Positions 48,301 through 61,439 of a stretch of DNA of 64,000 nucleotides are shown piece by piece. This stretch comes from Cyprinodon diabolis (taxonomy: Eukaryota > Chordata > Actinopteri > Cyprinodontiformes > Cyprinodontidae). Position 1 is the stretch's first letter; each line of letters starts with the position of its first letter. The translations under genes and the position numbers were made by a program. The stretch covers positions 1 through 64,000 of the forward strand of contig JARPUW010000257.1 of assembly GCA_030533445.1 (NCBI GenBank), given 5' to 3'. Below the pieces are notes generated by a model. That model made no database searches and was not told where the DNA came from. It was given only the letters and a program-made list of their open reading frames with translations.

Positions 48301-51300
48301 GTAAAATCTGTTTGAAGCTTGGTAACCTTGACAACGCTTAACGAGCCTCTCACTGACACAGACAACAGCTGCACTCACTATTGGTTTCTTCTTCCCAGGC
48401 TTTTTTGTATGGGAAGAACGGCACCGAACAAACGACTACTGATCAAAAACCGTATGAGTTATTCAAAAAAAATTTTCACCATGAGCATCAGCAATCCTTC
48501 AACTCCAACTATACCAACTTTGGTGTATGTGTGTCATTCAGAAAAATATTTATGACGAGTTGAAAACACATAGTCTGATTCGTTTCTCTCCCATCTTCAG
48601 CTCAAAAAGAATAGAGAAAGGCTGAAACTCTCATCGACTTTAGGTTGGTCTGGAGGGTTTTTAAGGAAAAGTATTAATCCTACCGTAATTCCGAAGACAT
48701 TGTGTGAGTCCAGAGGTTTCAGTCTACAAACTGACCAAAAATGGTGACTGTAGCTCCAAATATGTGGCCGTGAGGGCGAGAATAAGATGTTTGATCTTAA
48801 AAAAATGGCCGCCTCACACTAAGATTTCAGCAGCTGCACTCTAGCAGGCTGCTGCAGAAGCTAACTGTCAGCTAGCTTCCAGGTGCTTACCCTCCGAACA
48901 AACGACTGCTGAGCAAAAACCGTAAAAGGTATCTGAAAAATTCTTTCAGTGAAAGCAACATCTATCCTTTGTCTCAGACTGGGGTAACCTTCATGTCTGT
49001 AGGTCTTTCACAACCCAAAACGAAGCACAAACAAAATGGTTGGCCCACCTGCTCCTCCCTTTCTTTTAACTGCAGGACCTCACTCTCACTGACCTTTTAG
49101 CTGCTAAAGCACCCCTCCGAACAAACGACTGCTGAGTAAAAACCGTAAAAGGTATCTGAAAAATTCTTTTTATCTAAGCGACAGCTATATCTTGTCTTCA
49201 ATTGGAGTAACTTTCATGGCTGTAGATCATCTACAAACTGAATGGGAAGAGAAAGAAAAAGAAAAAACGTTTCATCACACCTAAGCTTCTAATTGAGCTA
49301 GCTGCAGCAGGTCACTGTCACTCAGCTTTCAGGTGCTTAAAATGTCCTCCGAACAAACGACTGCTGAGCAAAAACCGTATGAGTTATTCAAAAAATTTTT
49401 TCACCGTGAGCGTCAGTCATCCTTCGACTCCAACTATGCCAACTTTGGTGTATGTGTGTCATTCAGAAAAATATTTATGACGAGTTTAAAACACATAGTC
49501 TGATTCGTTTTTCTCCCCTCTTCTGCTCCAAAACCAATGAAAAACGGCTCTGATTTTCATCGACTTTAGGTCGGTCTGGAGGGTTTTTAAGGAAAAGTAT
49601 TAATCCTACCGTAATTCCGAAGATATTGTGTGGGTCCAGAGATTTCAGTCTACAAACTGACCAAAAATGGTGACTCTAGCTATAAATATGTGGCCGTGAG
49701 GGCGAGTTTAAAATGTTTTTTTGTGTTTAAAAAACGCCTGCCTCACACTCTAGCTTTTCAGTTGCTCCACTCTAGCAGGCTGGATTTTGCTAAAACTTTG
49801 TGGCGCTTGAGGTCTGATTATACAAAAACCGTAGCAGTTATCAACATACCGTCTTCAGTTTTAAATAGACGAAGGATTTATCTACAAACTGAGCTTCAAA
49901 CTGTTTTTCTAGGTGAATGTATGCCGACACAGTGAAGTGCTGTTTTTTATGCTTTTTTTTACCTCTCCCCATTCATTTCCTATGGGATTTTTTTGCGACG
50001 TTTTCGCTAATAATTCGCAAACCTTCGGACTAATGAGAAAGTTTTATACAAGCACACATCACCCCATTGGTCCCAACGCGTGTGCCAACTTTGGGCCCGA
50101 TCCGCCAAACCGTGCGGGACTAGTTACGCGCCGAAGTTTTGGGTATACGGGAGAATTATAATAACTAGAAAATTTCTAAAGAAATTTTGAGGGGGGCCAC
50201 CTACTGCCCGTCTGGGGAACCGGGCCAATACGGCCCTGGCAAGTGACGTCGGGGCTCCCCAGACCAACTGCTTACGCCTTTAAGGGCTGCAGAGGGAAGG
50301 AAAGAGGTCAAGTTCATGGGCAAAGAGAGCTGTGTGCCACTTGTGCTGAAATCTGGGAAATAGACGTGCACAGCGTATGATGCACAAGCGTAATATCGGT
50401 TGTCCATATTGAACCACAGTGGGTAAAGCTCAGTTGGCGTGCTCCACCCGCCTGCTAGGAGCCATTGCAGTGATGAAAAAAATCACCATTGGCGGGCTCC
50501 GCCCGCCTTCTAAAAGCCATTGCAGTGATGAAATCACCAATAGCGGGCTCTGCCCGCCTGCTAATAGCCATTGCAGTGATGTAATCACCATCGGCGGGCT
50601 CCGCCCGCCTGCTACCATTGGCGGGCTCCGCCCGCCTTGTAAAATCCATTGCAGTGATGAAATCACCATTGGCGGGCTCCGCCCGCCTTCTAAGAGCCAT
50701 TGCAGTGATGAAATTACAAGTGGCAATGAGCAATATGCCAGAATGTATGAGTGTGTATAAGGAAGAGGCTTTTATTCTGTAGAGTCCCTGTAGTCCTTTT
50801 TTGAAAGTCCATCATGGATGTGCATCAAAAGATGGGTCATGCCCAGCAGTGATGTAGAATCCATTTCCAAATGTTAAATCACTGGTTTTCCATGTTATTA
50901 GGTGAATAGTTGCTGTATTACAGAGTAAATGGGAGACTTTTATTGTGAAATTTGCTCTGGGGTGTGTTTTGAAAAGGTCACTAGAGTCTAATAAAAACAA
51001 CCTGGAAGAGTTTGGGTCATAATGTTGAGCCATTTGCATCAATTAATGCATTAGTATAATCTAGAGGCTTTTATTTTGTAGGGTCCCTGGAGTCTTATTT
51101 TGAAAGTCCAACAGAGTTGTGTTTAGAGAAAATGTTCAGACCCATCAATGATAGTTGATGACTTTCCAATCGTTAAATCACTCTTTTTCCATGTTATTAG
51201 GGCAGTAGATGAAGCGGAAATGGGAGGCTTTTATTTTGAAATTTGCCATAGGGTGTGTTTTAAACAGTCTCCTAGAGTCTATTCTCTAAAATGGGGTTGA

Positions 51301-51520
51301 GTTTGGGTCATAATGTTGAGCCATATAGGGCAATAAATATATGTAAAAAATATAGAGGCTTTTATTTTGTAGGGTCCCTGGAGTCTTATTTTGAAAGTCT
51401 ATCAGTGTTGAGTGGCAAGGGAAGTGTCATGGACATCAGTCATATACTATCCATTTCCCAATGTTAAATCAGTCCTTTCACCCTCCATTAGATTAATATG
51501 TGCTGTTTAAAACAGCAGAG
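48301..51520. repeat. Unit 16 (3220 bp): mosaic 5' half, no hairpin module, gamma tail
   Basis: Reads GATCTTAAAA (T) but TCTTTTAACTG (G) and TCAATTGG (T), so the 5' haplotype is mixed. From about 50280 divergence rises: TTTAAGGGCTGCAG, GAGGTCAAG, CAAGCGTAATATCGG. The tail shares GTTTAGAGAAAATG, GTTGATGAC and AAAATGGGG with unit 7. Confidence 0.94.
50436..50724. repeat. 51-bp double-hairpin minisatellite, 6 hairpins (unit 16)
   Basis: GC hairpins at 50436, 50491, 50542, 50593, 50620 and 50671; largest and most diverged array. The first stem is broken on both arms (GGCGTGC / ACCCGCC). Others show TAGCGGGC, AAAATCCATTG and ATTACAAGTGGC. Confidence 0.93.
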
Positions 51521-51641
51521 GTAACATCTGTTTGAAGCTTGGTTACCTTGACAACGCTTAATGAGCCTCTAACTGACACAGACAACAGCTGCACTCACTA
51601 TTGGTTTCTTCTTCTCAGGCTTTTTTTATGGGAAGTCTGCT

Positions 51642-51870
51642 CCGAACAAAGGAGCGCTGAAGGAAAACCGTAAATGGAATCTAAAAAATTATTTCAGTCT
51701 AAGCAACAGCAATCCTTTTTCTCAGACTGGGGGAACTTTCATGTCTGTAGGTCTTTCACAACCCAAAACGAAGCACAAACAACATGGTTGGTCCCACCTG
51801 CTCCTCCCTTTGTTTTAACTGCAGCACTTCACTCTCACTCACATTTTACTGTAGCTGCTAAAGCACCCCT
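51642..51870. repeat. Extra 229-bp B-like monomer, unique to unit 17
   Basis: Begins CCGAACAAAGGAGCGCTGAA and contains GGAAAACCGTAAATGG, TCAGACTGGGGGAAC, ACAACCCAAAACGAAGC and CTGCAGCACTTCAC, so it aligns with monomer B (592-814) but with many substitutions. The next box starts at 51871. The surplus of 229 bp over the 3171-bp zero-module unit equals this insert exactly. It may be an ancestral monomer lost elsewhere or a later import. Confidence 0.9.
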
Positions 51871-53886
51871 CCGAACAAACGACTGCTGAGCAAAAACCGT
51901 AGGAGTTATTTAAAAAACATTTTCACCATGAGCATCAGCAATCCTTCGACTCCAACTATACCAACTTTGGTGTATGTGTGTCATTCAGAAAAATATTTAT
52001 GACGAGTTGAAAACACATAGTCTGATTCGTTTCTCTCCCATCTTCAGCTCAAAAAGAATAGAGAAAGGCTGAAACTCTCATCGACTTTAGGTTGGTCTGG
52101 AGGGTTTTTAAGGAAAAGTATTAATCCTACCGTAATTCCGAAGACATTGTGTGAGTCCAGAGGTTTCAGTCTACAAACTGACCAAAAATGGTGACTGTAG
52201 CTCCAAATATGTGGCCGTGAGGGCGAGAATAAGATGTTTGATCTGAAAAAAATGGCCGCCTCACACTAAGATTTCAGCAGCTGCACTCTAGCAGGCTGCT
52301 GCAGAAGCTAACTGTCAGCTAGCTTCCAGGTGCTTACCCTCCGAACAAACGACTGCTGAGCAAAAACCGTAAAAGATATCTGAAAAATTCTTTCAGTGAA
52401 AGCAACATCTATCCTTTGTCTCAGACTGGGGTAACCTTCATGTCTGTAGGTCTTTCACAACCCAAAACGAAGCACAAACAAAATGGTTGGCCCACCTGCT
52501 CCTCCCTTTCTTTTAACTGCAGGACCTCACTCTCACTCACCTTTTAGCTGCTAAAGCACCCCTCCGAACAAACGACTGCTGAGTAAAAACCGTAAAAGGT
52601 ATCTGAAAAATTCTTTTTATCTAAGCGACAGCTATATCTTGTCTTCGATTGGAGTAACTTTCATGGCTGTAGGTCATCTACAACCTGAATGGGAAGAGAA
52701 AGAAAAAGAAAAAACGTTTCATCACACCTAAGCTTCTAATTGAGCTAGCTGCAGCAGGTCACTGTCACTCAGCTTTCAGGTGCTTAAAATGTCCTCCGAA
52801 CAAACGACTGCTGAGCAAAAACCGTATGAGTTATTCAAAAAAATTTTTCACCGTGAGCGTCAGTCATCCTTCGACTCCAACTATGCCAACTTTGGTGTAT
52901 GTGTGTCATTCAGAAAAATATTTATGACGAGTTTAAAACACATAGTCTGATTCGTTTTTCTCCCCTCTTCTGCTCCAAAACCAATGAAAAACAGCTCTGA
53001 TTTTCATCGACTTTAGGTCGGTCTGGAGGGTTTTTAAGGAAAAGTATTAATCCTACCGTAATTCCGAAGATATTGTGTGGGTCCAGAGATTTCAGTCTAC
53101 AAACTGACCAAAAATGGTGACTCTAGGTATAAATATGTGGCCGTGAGGGCGAGTTTAAAATGTTTTTTTGTGTTTAAAAAACGCCTGCCTCACACTCTAG
53201 CTTTTCAGTTGCTCCACTCTAGCAGGCTGGATTTTGCTAAAACTTTGTGGCGCTTGAGGTCTGATTATACAAAAACCGTAGCAGTTATCAACATACTGTC
53301 TTCAGTTTTAAATAGACGAAGGATTTATCTACAAACTGAGCTTCAAACTGTTTTTCTAGGTGAATGTATGCCGACACAGTGAAGTGCTGTTTTTTTATGC
53401 TTTTTTTTTCCTCTCCCCATTCATTTCCTATGGGATTTTTTTGCGACGTTTTCGCTAATAATTCGCAAACCTTCGGACTAATGAGAAAGTTTTATACAAG
53501 CACACATCACCCCATTGGTCCCGACGCGTGTGCCAACTTTGGGCCCGATCCGCCAAACCGTGCGGGACTAGTTACGCGCCGAAGTTTTGGGTATACGGGA
53601 GAATTATAATAATAACTAGAAAATTTCTAAAGAAATTTTGAGGGGGGCCACCTACTGCCCGTCTGGGGAACCGGGCCAATACGGCCCTGGCAAGTGACGT
53701 CGGGGCTCCCCAGACCAACTGCTTACGCCTTTGAGGGCTGCTGAGGGAAGGAAAGAGGGCAAGTTCATGGGCAAAGAGAGCTGTGTGCCACTTGTGCTGA
53801 AATCTGGGAAATAGACGTGCACAGCGTATGATGCACAAGGGTAATATGGGTTGTCCATATTGAAACACAGTGGGTAAAGCCCAGTT

Positions 53887-54124
53887 GGCGGGCTTCGCCC
53901 GCCTGCTAGGAGCCATCTCAGTGAAGAAAAAAATCACCAATGGCGGGCTCTGCCCGCCTTCTAAGAGCCATTGCAGTGATGAAATCACCAATGGCGGGCT
54001 CCGCCCGCCTGCTAAGAGCCATTGCAGTGATGTAATCACCTTTGGCGGGCTCCGCCCGCCTGTTACCATTGGCGGGCTCCGCCCGCCTTCTAAGAGCCAT
54101 TGCAGTGATGAAATCACCAATGGC
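53887..54124. repeat. 51-bp double-hairpin minisatellite, 5 hairpins (unit 17)
   Basis: Reference layout with intact stems. The divergence of the unit's start does not extend here. Confidence 0.93.
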
Positions 54125-56778
54125 AATGAGCAATATGCCAGAATGTATGAGTGTGTATAAGGAAGAGGCTTTTATTCTGTAGAGTCCTTGTAGTCTTATT
54201 TTGAAAGTCTATCATGAATGTGCATCAAAAGATGGGTCACGCCCAGCAGTGATATAGAATCCATTTCCAAATGTTAAATCACTGGTTTTCCATGTTATTA
54301 GGTGAATAGTTGCTGTATTACAGAGTAAATGGGAGACTTTTATTGTGAAATTTGCTCTGGGTGTGTTTTGAAAAGGTCACTAGAGTCTAATAAAAACAAC
54401 CTGGAAGAGTTTGGGTCATAATGTTGAGCCATTTGCATCAATTAATGCATTAGTATAATCTAGAGGCTTTTATTTTGTAGGGTCCCTGGAGTCTTATTTT
54501 GAAAGTCCAACAGAGTTGTGTTTATAGAAAATGTTCAGACCCGTCAATGATAGTTGATTACTTTCCAATCGTTAAATCACTCTTTTTCCATGTTATTAGG
54601 GCAGTAGATGAAGCGGAAATGGGAGGCTTTTATTTTGAAATTTGCTATAGGGTGTGTTTTAAACAGTCTCCTAGAGTCTATTCTCTAAAACGGGGTTGAG
54701 TTTGGGTCATAATGTTGAGCCATATAGGGCAATAAATATATGTAAAAAAATATAGAGGCTTTTATTTTGTAGGGTCCCTGGAGTCTTATTTTGAAAGTCT
54801 ATCAGTGCTGAGTGGCAAGGGAAGTGTCATGGACAGCAGTCATATAGTATCCATTTCCCAATGTTAAATCAGTCCTTTCACCCTCCATTAGATTAATATG
54901 TGCTGTTTAAAACAGCAGAGGTAAAATCTGTTTGAAGCTTGGTAACCTTGACAACGCTTAACGAGCCTCTCACTGACACAGACAACAGCTGCACTCACTA
55001 TTGGTTTCTTCTTCCCAGGCTTTTTTGTATGGGAAGAACGGCACCGAACAAACGACTACTGATCAAAAACCGTATGAGTTATTCAAAAAACATTTTCACC
55101 ATGAGCATCAGCAATCCTTCGACTCCAACTATACCAACTTTGGTGTATGTGTGTCATTCAGAAAAATATTTATGACGAGTTGAAAACACATAGTCTGATT
55201 CGTTTCTCTCCCATCTTCAGCTCAAAAAGAATAGAGAAAGGCTGAAACTCTCATCGACTTTAGGTTGGTCTGGAGGGTTTTTAAGGAAAAGTATTAATCC
55301 TACCGTAATTCCGAAGACATTGTGTGAGTCCAGAGGTTTCAGTCTACAAACTGACCAAAAATGGTGACTGTAGCTCCAAATATGTGGCCGTGAGGGCGAG
55401 AATAAGATGTTTGATCTGAAAAAAATGGCCGCCTCACACTAAGATTTCAGCAGCTGCACTCTAGCAGGCTGCTGCAGAAGCTAACTGTCAGCTAGCTTCC
55501 AGGTGCTTACCCTCCGAACAAACGACTGCTGAGCAAAAACCGTAAAAGGTATCTGAAAAATTCTTTCAGTGAAAGCAACATCTATCCTTTGTCTCAGACT
55601 GGGGTAACCTTCATGTCTGTAGGTCTTTCACAACCCAAAACGAAGCACAAACAAAATGGTTGGCCCACCTGCTCCTCCCTTTGTTTGAACTGCAGGACCT
55701 CACTCTCACTCACCTTTTAGCTGCTAAAGCACCCCTCCGAACAAACCACTGCTGAGTAAAAACCGTAAAAGGTATCTGAAAAATTCTTTTTATCTAAGCT
55801 ACAGCTATATCTTGTCTTCAATTGGAGTAACTTTCATGGCTGTAGGTCATCTACAAACTGAATGGGAAGAGAAAGAAAAAGAAAAAACGTTTCATCACAC
55901 CTAAGCTTCTAATTGAGCTAGCTGCAGCAGGTCACTGTCACTCAGCTTTCAGGTGCTTAAAATGTCCTCCGAACAAACGACTGCTGAGCAAAAACCGTAT
56001 GAGTTATTCAAAAAATTTTTTCACCGTGAGCGTCAGTCATCCTTCGACTCCAACTATGCCAACTTTGGTGTATGTGTGTCATTCAGAAAAATATTTATGA
56101 CGAGTTTAAAACACATAGTCGGATTCGTTTTTCTCCCCTCTTCTGCTCCAAAACCAATGAAAAACGGCTCTGATTTTCATCGACTTTAGGTCGGTCTGGA
56201 GGGTTTTTAAGGAAAAGTATTAATCCTACCGTAATTCCGAAGATATTGTGTGGGTCCAGAGATTTCAGTCTACAAACTGACCAAAAATGGTGACTCTAGC
56301 TATAAATATGTGGCCGTGAGGGCGAGTTTAAAATGTTTTTTTGTGTTTAAAAAACGCCTGCCTCACACTCTAGCTTTTCAGTTGCTCCACTCTAGCAGGC
56401 TGGATTTTGCTAAAACTTTGTGGCGCTTGAGGTCTGATTATACAAAAACCGTAGCAGTTATCAACATACCGTCTTCAGTTTTAAATAGACGAAGGATTTA
56501 TCTACAAACTGAGCTTCAAACTGTTTTTCTAGGTGAATGTATGCCGACACAGTGAAGTGCTGTTTTTTATGCTTTTTTTTTCCTCTCCCCATTCATTTCC
56601 TATGGGATTTTTTTGCGACGTTTTCGCTAATAATTCGCAAACCTTCGGACTAATGAGAAAGTTTTATACAAGCACACATCACCCCATTGGTCCCGACGCG
56701 TGTGCCAACTTTGGGCCCGATCCGCCAAACCGTGCGGGACTAGTTACGCGCCGAAGTTTTGGGTATACGGGAGAATTA

Positions 56779-56919
56779 TAATAATAATAATACGCGGAAT
56801 AAATATGTGCAATAGTAGTAGGTGGGCCATGCCTTCGGCATGTGGCCCCCCAATAATACGCGGAATAAATATGTGCAATAGTAGTAGGTGGGCCATGCCT
56901 TCGGCATGTGGCCCCCCAA
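56779..56919. repeat. TAA-linked hairpin modules, 2 copies (unit 18)
   Basis: Cores start at 56792 and 56858 (period 66). The last core is followed by TAA before CTAG, as in unit 1. Confidence 0.93.
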
Positions 56920-57193
56920 TAACTAGAAAATTTCTAAAGAAATTTTGAGGGGGGCCACCTACTGCCCGTCTGGGGAACCGGGCCAATACGGCCCTGGCAA
57001 GTGACGTCGGGGCTCCCCAGACCAACTGCTTACGCCTTTGAGGGCTGCTGAGGGAAGGAAAGAGGGCAAGTTCATGGGCAAAGAGAGCTGTGTGCCACTT
57101 GTGCTGAAATCTGGGAAATAGACGTGCACAGCGTATGATGCACAAGGGTAATATGGGTTGTCCATATTGAAACACAGTGGGTAAAGCCCAGTT

Positions 57194-57431
57194 GGCGGGC
57201 TTCGCCCGCCTGCTAGGAGCCATCTCAGTGAAGAAAAAAATCACCAATGGCGGGCTCTGCCCGCCTTCTAAGAGCCATTGCAGTGATGAAATCACCAATG
57301 GCGGGCTCCGCCCGCCTGCTAAGAGCCATTGCAGTGATGTAATCACCTTTGGCGGGCTCCGCCCGCCTGTTACCATTGGCGGGCTCCGCCCGCCTTCTAA
57401 GAGCCATTGCAGTGATGAAATCACCAATGGC
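57194..57431. repeat. 51-bp double-hairpin minisatellite, 5 hairpins (unit 18)
   Basis: Reference layout, stems intact. Confidence 0.93.
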
Positions 57432-60084
57432 AATGAGCAATATGCCAGAATGTATGAGTGTGTATAAGGAAGAGGCTTTTATTCTGTAGAGTCCTTGTAG
57501 TCTTATTTTGAAAGTCTATCATGAATGTGCATCAAAAGATGGGTCACGCCCAGCAGTGATATAGAATCCATTTCCAAATGTTAAATCACTGGTTTTCCAT
57601 GTTATTAGGTGAATAGTTGCTGTATTACAGAGTAAATGGGAGACTTTTATTGTGAAATTTGCTCTGGGTGTGTTTTGAAAAGGTCACTAGAGTCTAATAA
57701 AAACAACCTGGAAGAGTTTGGGTCATAATGTTGAGCCATTTGCATCAATTAATGCATTAGTATAATCTAGAGGCTTTTATTTTGTAGGGTCCCTGGAGTC
57801 TTATTTTGAAAGTCCAACAGAGTTGTGTTTATAGAAAATGTTCAGACCCGTCAATGATAGTTGATTACTTTCCAATCGTTAAATCACTCTTTTTCCATGT
57901 TATTAGGGCAGTAGATGAAGCGGAAATGGGAGGCTTTTATTTTGAAATTTGCTACAGGGTGTGTTTTAAACAGTCTCCTAGAGTCTATTCTCTAAAACGG
58001 GGTTGAGTTTGGGTCATAATGTTGAGCCATATAGGGCAATAAATATATGTAAAAAATATAGAGGCTTTTATTTTGTAGGGTCCCTGGAGTCTTATTTTGA
58101 AAGTCTATCAGTGCTGAGTGGCAAGGGAAGTGTCATGGACAGCAGTCATATAGTATCCATTTCCCAATGTTAAATCAGTCCTTTCACCCTCCATTAGATT
58201 AATATGTGCTGTTTAAAACAGCAGAGGTAAAATCTGTTTGAAGCTTGGTAACCTTGACAACGCTTAACGAGCCTCTCACTGACACAGACAACAGCTGCAC
58301 TCACTATTGGTTTCTTCTTCCCAGGCTTTTTTGTATGGGAAGAACGGCACCGAACAAACGACTACTGATCAAAAACCGTATGAGTTATTCAAAAAACATT
58401 TTCACCATGAGCATCAGCAATCCTTCGACTCCAACTATACCAACTTTGGTGTATGTGTGTCATTCAGAAAAATATTTATGACGAGTTGAAAACACATAGT
58501 CTGATTCGTTTCTCTCCCATCTTCAGCTCAAAAAGAATAGAGAAAGGCTGAAACTCTCATCGACTTTAGGTTGGTCTGGACGGTTTTTAAGGAAAAGTAT
58601 TAATCCTACCGTAATTCCGAAGACATTGTGTGAGTCCAGAGGTTTCAGTCTACAAACTGACCAAAAATGGTGACTGTAGCTCCAAATATGTGGCCGTGAG
58701 GGCGAGAATAAGATGTTTGATCTTAAAAGAATGGCCGCCTCACACTAAGATTTCAGCAGCTGCACTCTAGCAGGCTGCTGCAGAAGCTAACTGTCAGCTA
58801 GCTTCCAGGTGCTTACCCTCCGAACAAACGACTGCTGAGCAAAAACCGTAAAAGATATCTGAAAAATTCTTTCAGTGAAAGCAACATCTATCCTTTGTCT
58901 CAGACTGGGGTAACCTTCATGTCTGTAGGTCTTTCACAACCCAAAACGAAGCACAAACAAAATGGTTGGCCCACCTGCTCCTCCCTTTGTTTGAACTGCA
59001 GGACCTCACTCTCACTCACCTTTTAGCTGCTAAAGCACCCCTCCGAACAAACGACTGCTGAGTAAAAACCGTAAAAGGTATCTGAAAAATTATTTTTATC
59101 TAAGCGACAGCTATATCTTGTCTTCAATTGGAGTAACTTTCATGGCTGTAGGTCATCTACAACCTGAATGGGAAGAGAAAGAAAAAGAAAAAACGTTTTG
59201 TCACACCTGATCTTCTAATTGAGCTAGCTGCAGCAGGACACTCTCCCCCAGCTTTCAGCTGCTTAAAATGTCCTCCGAACAAACGACTGCTGAGCAAAAA
59301 CCGTATGAGTTATTCAAAATATTTTTTCACCGTGAGCGTCAGCCATCCTTCGACTCCAACTATGCCAACTTTGGTGTATGTGTGTCATTCAGAAAAATAT
59401 TTATGACGAGTTTAAAACACATAGTCTGATTCGTTTTTCTCCCCTCTTCTGCTCCAAAACCAATGAAAAACGGCTCTGATTTTCATCGACTTTAGGTCGG
59501 TCTGGAGGGTTTTTAAGGAAAAGTATTAATCCTACCGTAATTCCGAAGATATTGTGTGGGTCCAGAGATTTCAGTCTACAAACTGACCAAAAATGGTGAC
59601 TCTAGCTATAAATATGTGGCCGTGAGGGCGAGTTTAAAATGTTTTTTTGTGTTTAAAAAACGCCTGCCTCACACTCTAGCTTTTCAGTTGCTCCACTCTA
59701 GCAGGCTGGATTTTGCTAAAACTTTGTGGCGCTTGAGGTCTGATTATACAAAAACCGTAGCAGTTATCAACATACCGTCTTCAGTTTTAAATAGACGAAG
59801 GATTTATCTACAAACTGAGCTTCAAACTGTTTTTCTAGGTGAATGTATGCCGACACAGTGAAGTGCTGTTTTTTATGCTTTTTTTTTCCTCTCCCCATTC
59901 ATTTCCTATGGGATTTTTTTGCGACGTTTTCGCTAATAATTCGCAAACCTTCGGACTAATGAGAAAGTTTTATACAAGCACACATCACCCCATTGGTCCC
60001 GACGCGTGTGCCAACTTTGGGCCCGATCCGCCAAACCGTGCGGGACTAGTTACGTGCCGAAGTTTTGGGTATACGGGAGAATTA

Positions 60085-60162
60085 TAATAATAATAATAAT
60101 ACGCGGAATAAATATGTGCAATAGTAGTAGGTGGGCCATGCCTTCGGCATGTGGCCCCCCAA
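60085..60162. repeat. TAA-linked hairpin module, single copy (unit 19)
   Basis: Same TAA length and same junction to CTAG as unit 13. Confidence 0.93.
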
Positions 60163-60433
60163 CTAGAAAATTTCTAAAGAAATTTTGAGGGGGGCCACCT
60201 ACTGCCCGTCTGGGGAACAGGGCCAATACGGCCCTGGCAAGTTATGTCGGGGCTCCCCAGACCAACTGCTTACGCCTTTGAGGGCTGCTGAGGGAAGGAA
60301 AGAGGGCTAGGTCATGGGCAAAGAGAGCTGTGTGCCACTTGTGCTGAAATCTGGGAAATAGACGTGCACAGCGTATGATGCAAAAGGGTAATATGGGTTG
60401 TCCATATTGAAACACAGTGGGTAAAGCTCAGTT

Positions 60434-60644
60434 GGTGGGCTCCGCCCGCCTGCTAGGAGCCCTTGCAGCGATGAAAAAAATCACCAATGGCGGGCTCTGC
60501 CCGCCTGCTAAGAGCCATTGCAGTGATGAAATCACCAATGGCGGGCTCCGCCCGCCTTCTAAGAGCCATTGCAGTGATGAAATCACCAATGGCGGGCTCC
60601 GCCCGCCTTCTAAGAGCCATTGCAGTGATGAAATTACAAATGGC
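60434..60644. repeat. 51-bp double-hairpin minisatellite, 4 hairpins (unit 19)
   Basis: Same size and order as units 2 and 10. The last AT-side arm is decayed (ATTACAAATGGC). Confidence 0.93.
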
Positions 60645-61439
60645 AATGAGCAATATGCCAGAATGTATGAGTGTGTATAAGGAAGAGGCTTTTATTCTGT
60701 AGAGTCCCTGGAGTCTTATTTTGAAAGTCTATCATGGAAGTGCATCTAAAGATGGGTCATGCCCAGCAGTTATATAGAATCAATTTCCAAATGTTAAATC
60801 ACTGGTTTTCCATGTTATTAGGTGAATAGTTGCTGTATTACAGAGTAAATGGGAGACTTTTATTGTGAAATTTGCTCTGGGTGTGTTTTGAAAAGGTCAC
60901 TAGAGTCTAATAAAAACAACCTGGAAGAGTTTGGGTCATAATGTTGAGCCATTTGCATCAATTAATGCATTAGTATAATCTAGAGGCTTTTATTTTGTAG
61001 GGTCGCTGGAGTCTTATTTTGAAAGTCCAACAGAGTTGTGTTTATAGAAAATGTTCAGACCCGTCAATGATAGTTGATTACTTTCCAATCGTTAAATCAC
61101 TCTTTTTCCATGTTATTAGGGCAGTAGATGAAGCGGAAATGGGAGGCTTTTATTTTGAAATTTGCTATAGGGTGTGTTTTAAACAGTCTCCTAGAGTCTA
61201 TTCTCTAAAACGGGGTTGAGTTTGGGTCATAATATTGAGCCATATAGGGCAATAAATATATGTAAAAAATATAGAGGCTTTTATTTTGTAGGGTCCCTGG
61301 AGTCTTATTTTGAAAGTCTATCAGTGCTGAGTGGCAAGGGAAGTGTCATGGACAGCAGTCATATAGTATCCATTTCCCAATGTTAAATCAGTCCTTTCAC
61401 CCTCCATTAGATTAATATGTGCTGTTTAAAACAGCAGAG

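Larger units (their letters stand above)
51521..54920. repeat. Unit 17 (3400 bp): G-type with extra 229-bp monomer, no hairpin module, alpha tail
   Basis: Its first ~350 bp are the most divergent 5' sequence in the array (GTAACATCTG, GGTTACCTTG, TTAATGAGCCTCTAAC). A box-bearing monomer absent from other units is present at 51642-51870. From about 51900 it rejoins the common sequence. It shares CTACAACCTGAATG and AAAAACAGCTCTG with unit 7. Confidence 0.95.
54921..58226. repeat. Unit 18 (3306 bp): mosaic 5' half, 2 hairpin modules, alpha tail
   Basis: Reads GATCTGAAAA (G) but TGTTTGAACTG and TCAATTGG (T), the reverse combination to unit 16. The tail has TTGCTACAGGG, shared with unit 12. Length exceeds unit 12 by 135 bp, equal to two modules. 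Private: CGAACAAACCACTG and TAAGCTACAGC. Confidence 0.94.
58227..61439. repeat. Unit 19 (3213 bp): T-type variant, 1 hairpin module, beta tail
   Basis: Carries the full private variant set of unit 13. It is 102 bp longer, exactly two 51-bp monomers. Small differences: GTTATGTCGG and AACACAGTGGGTAAAGCTC (an alpha/beta mix). Confidence 0.94.
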
